Shown here piece after piece: positions 62,578 to 64,000 of a stretch of 64,000 nt of DNA. This DNA comes from Morella rubra (Eukaryota; Streptophyta; Magnoliopsida; Fagales; Myricaceae), in contig CM025854.1 of the NCBI GenBank assembly GCA_003952965.2, positions 20,878,111-20,942,110 on the forward strand, read 5' to 3'. Positions within the stretch are counted from its first letter, which is position 1; every line of letters starts with the position of its first letter. A model generated the notes under the pieces. That model was not told the DNA's origin. It made no database searches and saw nothing but the letters and a program-made list of their open reading frames with translations. A program made the position numbers and the translations under genes.

Positions 62578-63881
62578 TCATAATCTACCAAATATAAATA
62601 GCTTATGCATATACCTTAATCTGGCATTTAACATCCCTTCTCTGCTTGCTATATCCTTGAGTGAAGAGAAACTCGGCGTATAAGCAAATGCTTGAAAGTA
62701 ATGTATTTTGTCAATTCTGTGAAGTCTGCAACTTTGAGTCGCTTGATTAAAAGAGACCAAAGTGCCATCCTCATGTAACATCAAGATGTCTCCGTTGCTG
62801 AGTGACCCTAGTATATAACAATAGGGCACAGGATAGCCTACAGAGTTAGGTGGTTCAAATTCGACCTTGATGCTGCATTCCTTAGTCCAAGATGCTTGGA
62901 CTCCATAATCATTCATTACCCAAATACTAACACACCTAGGTCCGTCAAAAGGAAATTCAGCCATGGCGAGACAACCTCGCAACACTCCTAGACTCGTCCT
63001 TTGCAGTAGATTCTTTTCAGATGGCTGAAAGTGCAGAGGTGGTGGAACCGGTACGCATTCCTCACTCCCTATGTCGAAGGAACATATAAATTCGGGTATA
63101 ACAACCTCCCACACAACCCAATGAAGGGATCCATTCAGAAAAGTAGTGTCACCCACTCGACCCCGCACATTGTACCTGACTGTAACACTCCTCCAACCAC
63201 CCTCCATGCCGAGTGTGTACACATCAGTGGGTATGTCTTCATCAAGTCCAACCCATAGGTTCACAAACATAACCACCTTGTACTCCTGAGTCCTGGGACA
63301 GAACCCAAGCCACGGAGTTACAGTACGTGGGACATTGGTCCTACGGGCCTTAACAATCACATAATCTCCAGTGATTGGATTACAAACAGACAACCGTTTT
63401 GCTGACAGGCCCCGGCTAGACGGCTCACATAATAGAATCAGCCCATTGCAAGAATCCACCAGTTGAAGTTTTTGTTTCCCGTCGATTGACAAGTGGGTTT
63501 CGGTTGCAAACCTTACTCTAGCGCTATGGTGACTTACGTTACTGGTATTATTATTACCAGAGCCCTCAAGATCAACAGCGTAGAGGTATTGTTTGAGGCC
63601 GTCGCTTTGAGGTTGGACGATGATGCTGGAGGGTGCTCTTGTTTGATGCAATTTAGCAAAATCAGGATCTAAGAGGACATTGAGCCATGTTTTGGACACA
63701 CACCTGCAGTGAATATGGTTTTGAGGGGGAGTCTTGAGAGAATGTCGTTGAGAATAGGATGGGGAAGCCGCGAGATATAAGAGGGGGCAGTTTCCTCCTG
63801 TACTGATGCCTTCTTCTTCTTCTTCCTGGTGGCCCTGCCAGAATGGGCATTCGTTCTTCTTCTTTTGCTTCTTCTTCCCAT
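62578..63881 (-). pseudogene. F-box protein with FBA-type domain, apparent one-base frameshift
   Basis: Member of the plant F-box/FBA family, substrate receptors of SCF ubiquitin ligases. The ATG at 63879-63881 opens a lysine/arginine-rich N-terminus (GRRSKRRRTNA, TRKKKKK) and the first half of the F-box, LPHPILNDILSRLPLKTIF. At about 63711 the frame breaks; the second half (HCRCVSKTWLNVLLDPDF) continues in another frame and then runs open to the TAG-free end at 62578 with FBA-like segments (VDSCNGLILLCEP, VCNPITGDY, GFCPRTQEYKVV, LNGSLHWV, FDIGSEE). One base missing between TTC and CAC would explain it. Everything else is intact, so it is either a very recent pseudogene or an assembly error. 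The alternative ATG at 63940-63942 gives an open frame but without the F-box start. Confidence 0.75.
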
Positions 63882-64000
63882 GGAGGATGACTTCTTTCTG
63901 GCTTAGAGGCCAAGGCAGAGAGGGATTCAGAATCGGAGACACAAGCGAGGTAATGAGAAGATCGCGGAAGCTCGGCCAAAAGACAAGAAGAACAACTGAA

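Overview
This is eukaryotic nuclear DNA from a flowering plant, most probably a eudicot; the species cannot be told from the sequence alone. The evidence is the plant-specific gene set, multi-exon genes with mostly GT-AG introns, AT-rich spacers, and many small plant-type transposable elements. All exon boundaries were worked out by eye from reading-frame continuity, splice signals and family knowledge.

Layout. 1-2262 (+): 3' part of a family-1 UDP-glycosyltransferase (UGT82A-like). 2375-5000: spacer with a decayed hAT-like element, a foldback MITE and a SINE-like relic. 5033-10178 (+): OTU-domain deubiquitinase, 9 coding exons plus a leader intron. 10670-19405 (+): tandem array of three intact DUF26 (Gnk2-type) cysteine-rich secretory protein genes with at least two decayed relics; two genes sit in a duplicated unit of about 3 kb, the second copy interrupted by a foldback MITE with a perfect 10-bp target duplication. 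19800-20720: two related MITEs in opposite orientation. 21061-32218 (+): ZPR1 zinc-finger protein, 16 exons, with one apparent U12-type intron and a 0.9-kb non-autonomous hAT element in intron 12. 33070-33835 (-): DUF26 pseudogene. 35579-39393 (-): DUR3 urea transporter, 9 exons. 42540-43002 (-): two tandem MIR169 hairpins below a TATA box, annotated from sequence and foldback only. 46075-56573 (-): 3beta-hydroxysteroid dehydrogenase/decarboxylase fused to a reticulon domain, 12 exons, with SINE insertions in its introns. 59820-61230: repetitive element with clustered GTGTCGACAC palindromes. 62578-63881 (-): F-box protein gene with an apparent one-base frameshift.

The genes do not form a pathway. 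The main themes are local expansion and decay of a secreted DUF26 defence-type family, housekeeping genes (OTU, ZPR1, sterol dehydrogenase), and a co-oriented neighbourhood of DUR3 and a MIR169 pair, both of which belong to families linked to nitrogen status in other plants. The least obvious signals are the MIR169 pair, the U12-type intron, two GC-AG introns, and several MITEs with recognisable terminal repeats or target duplications.
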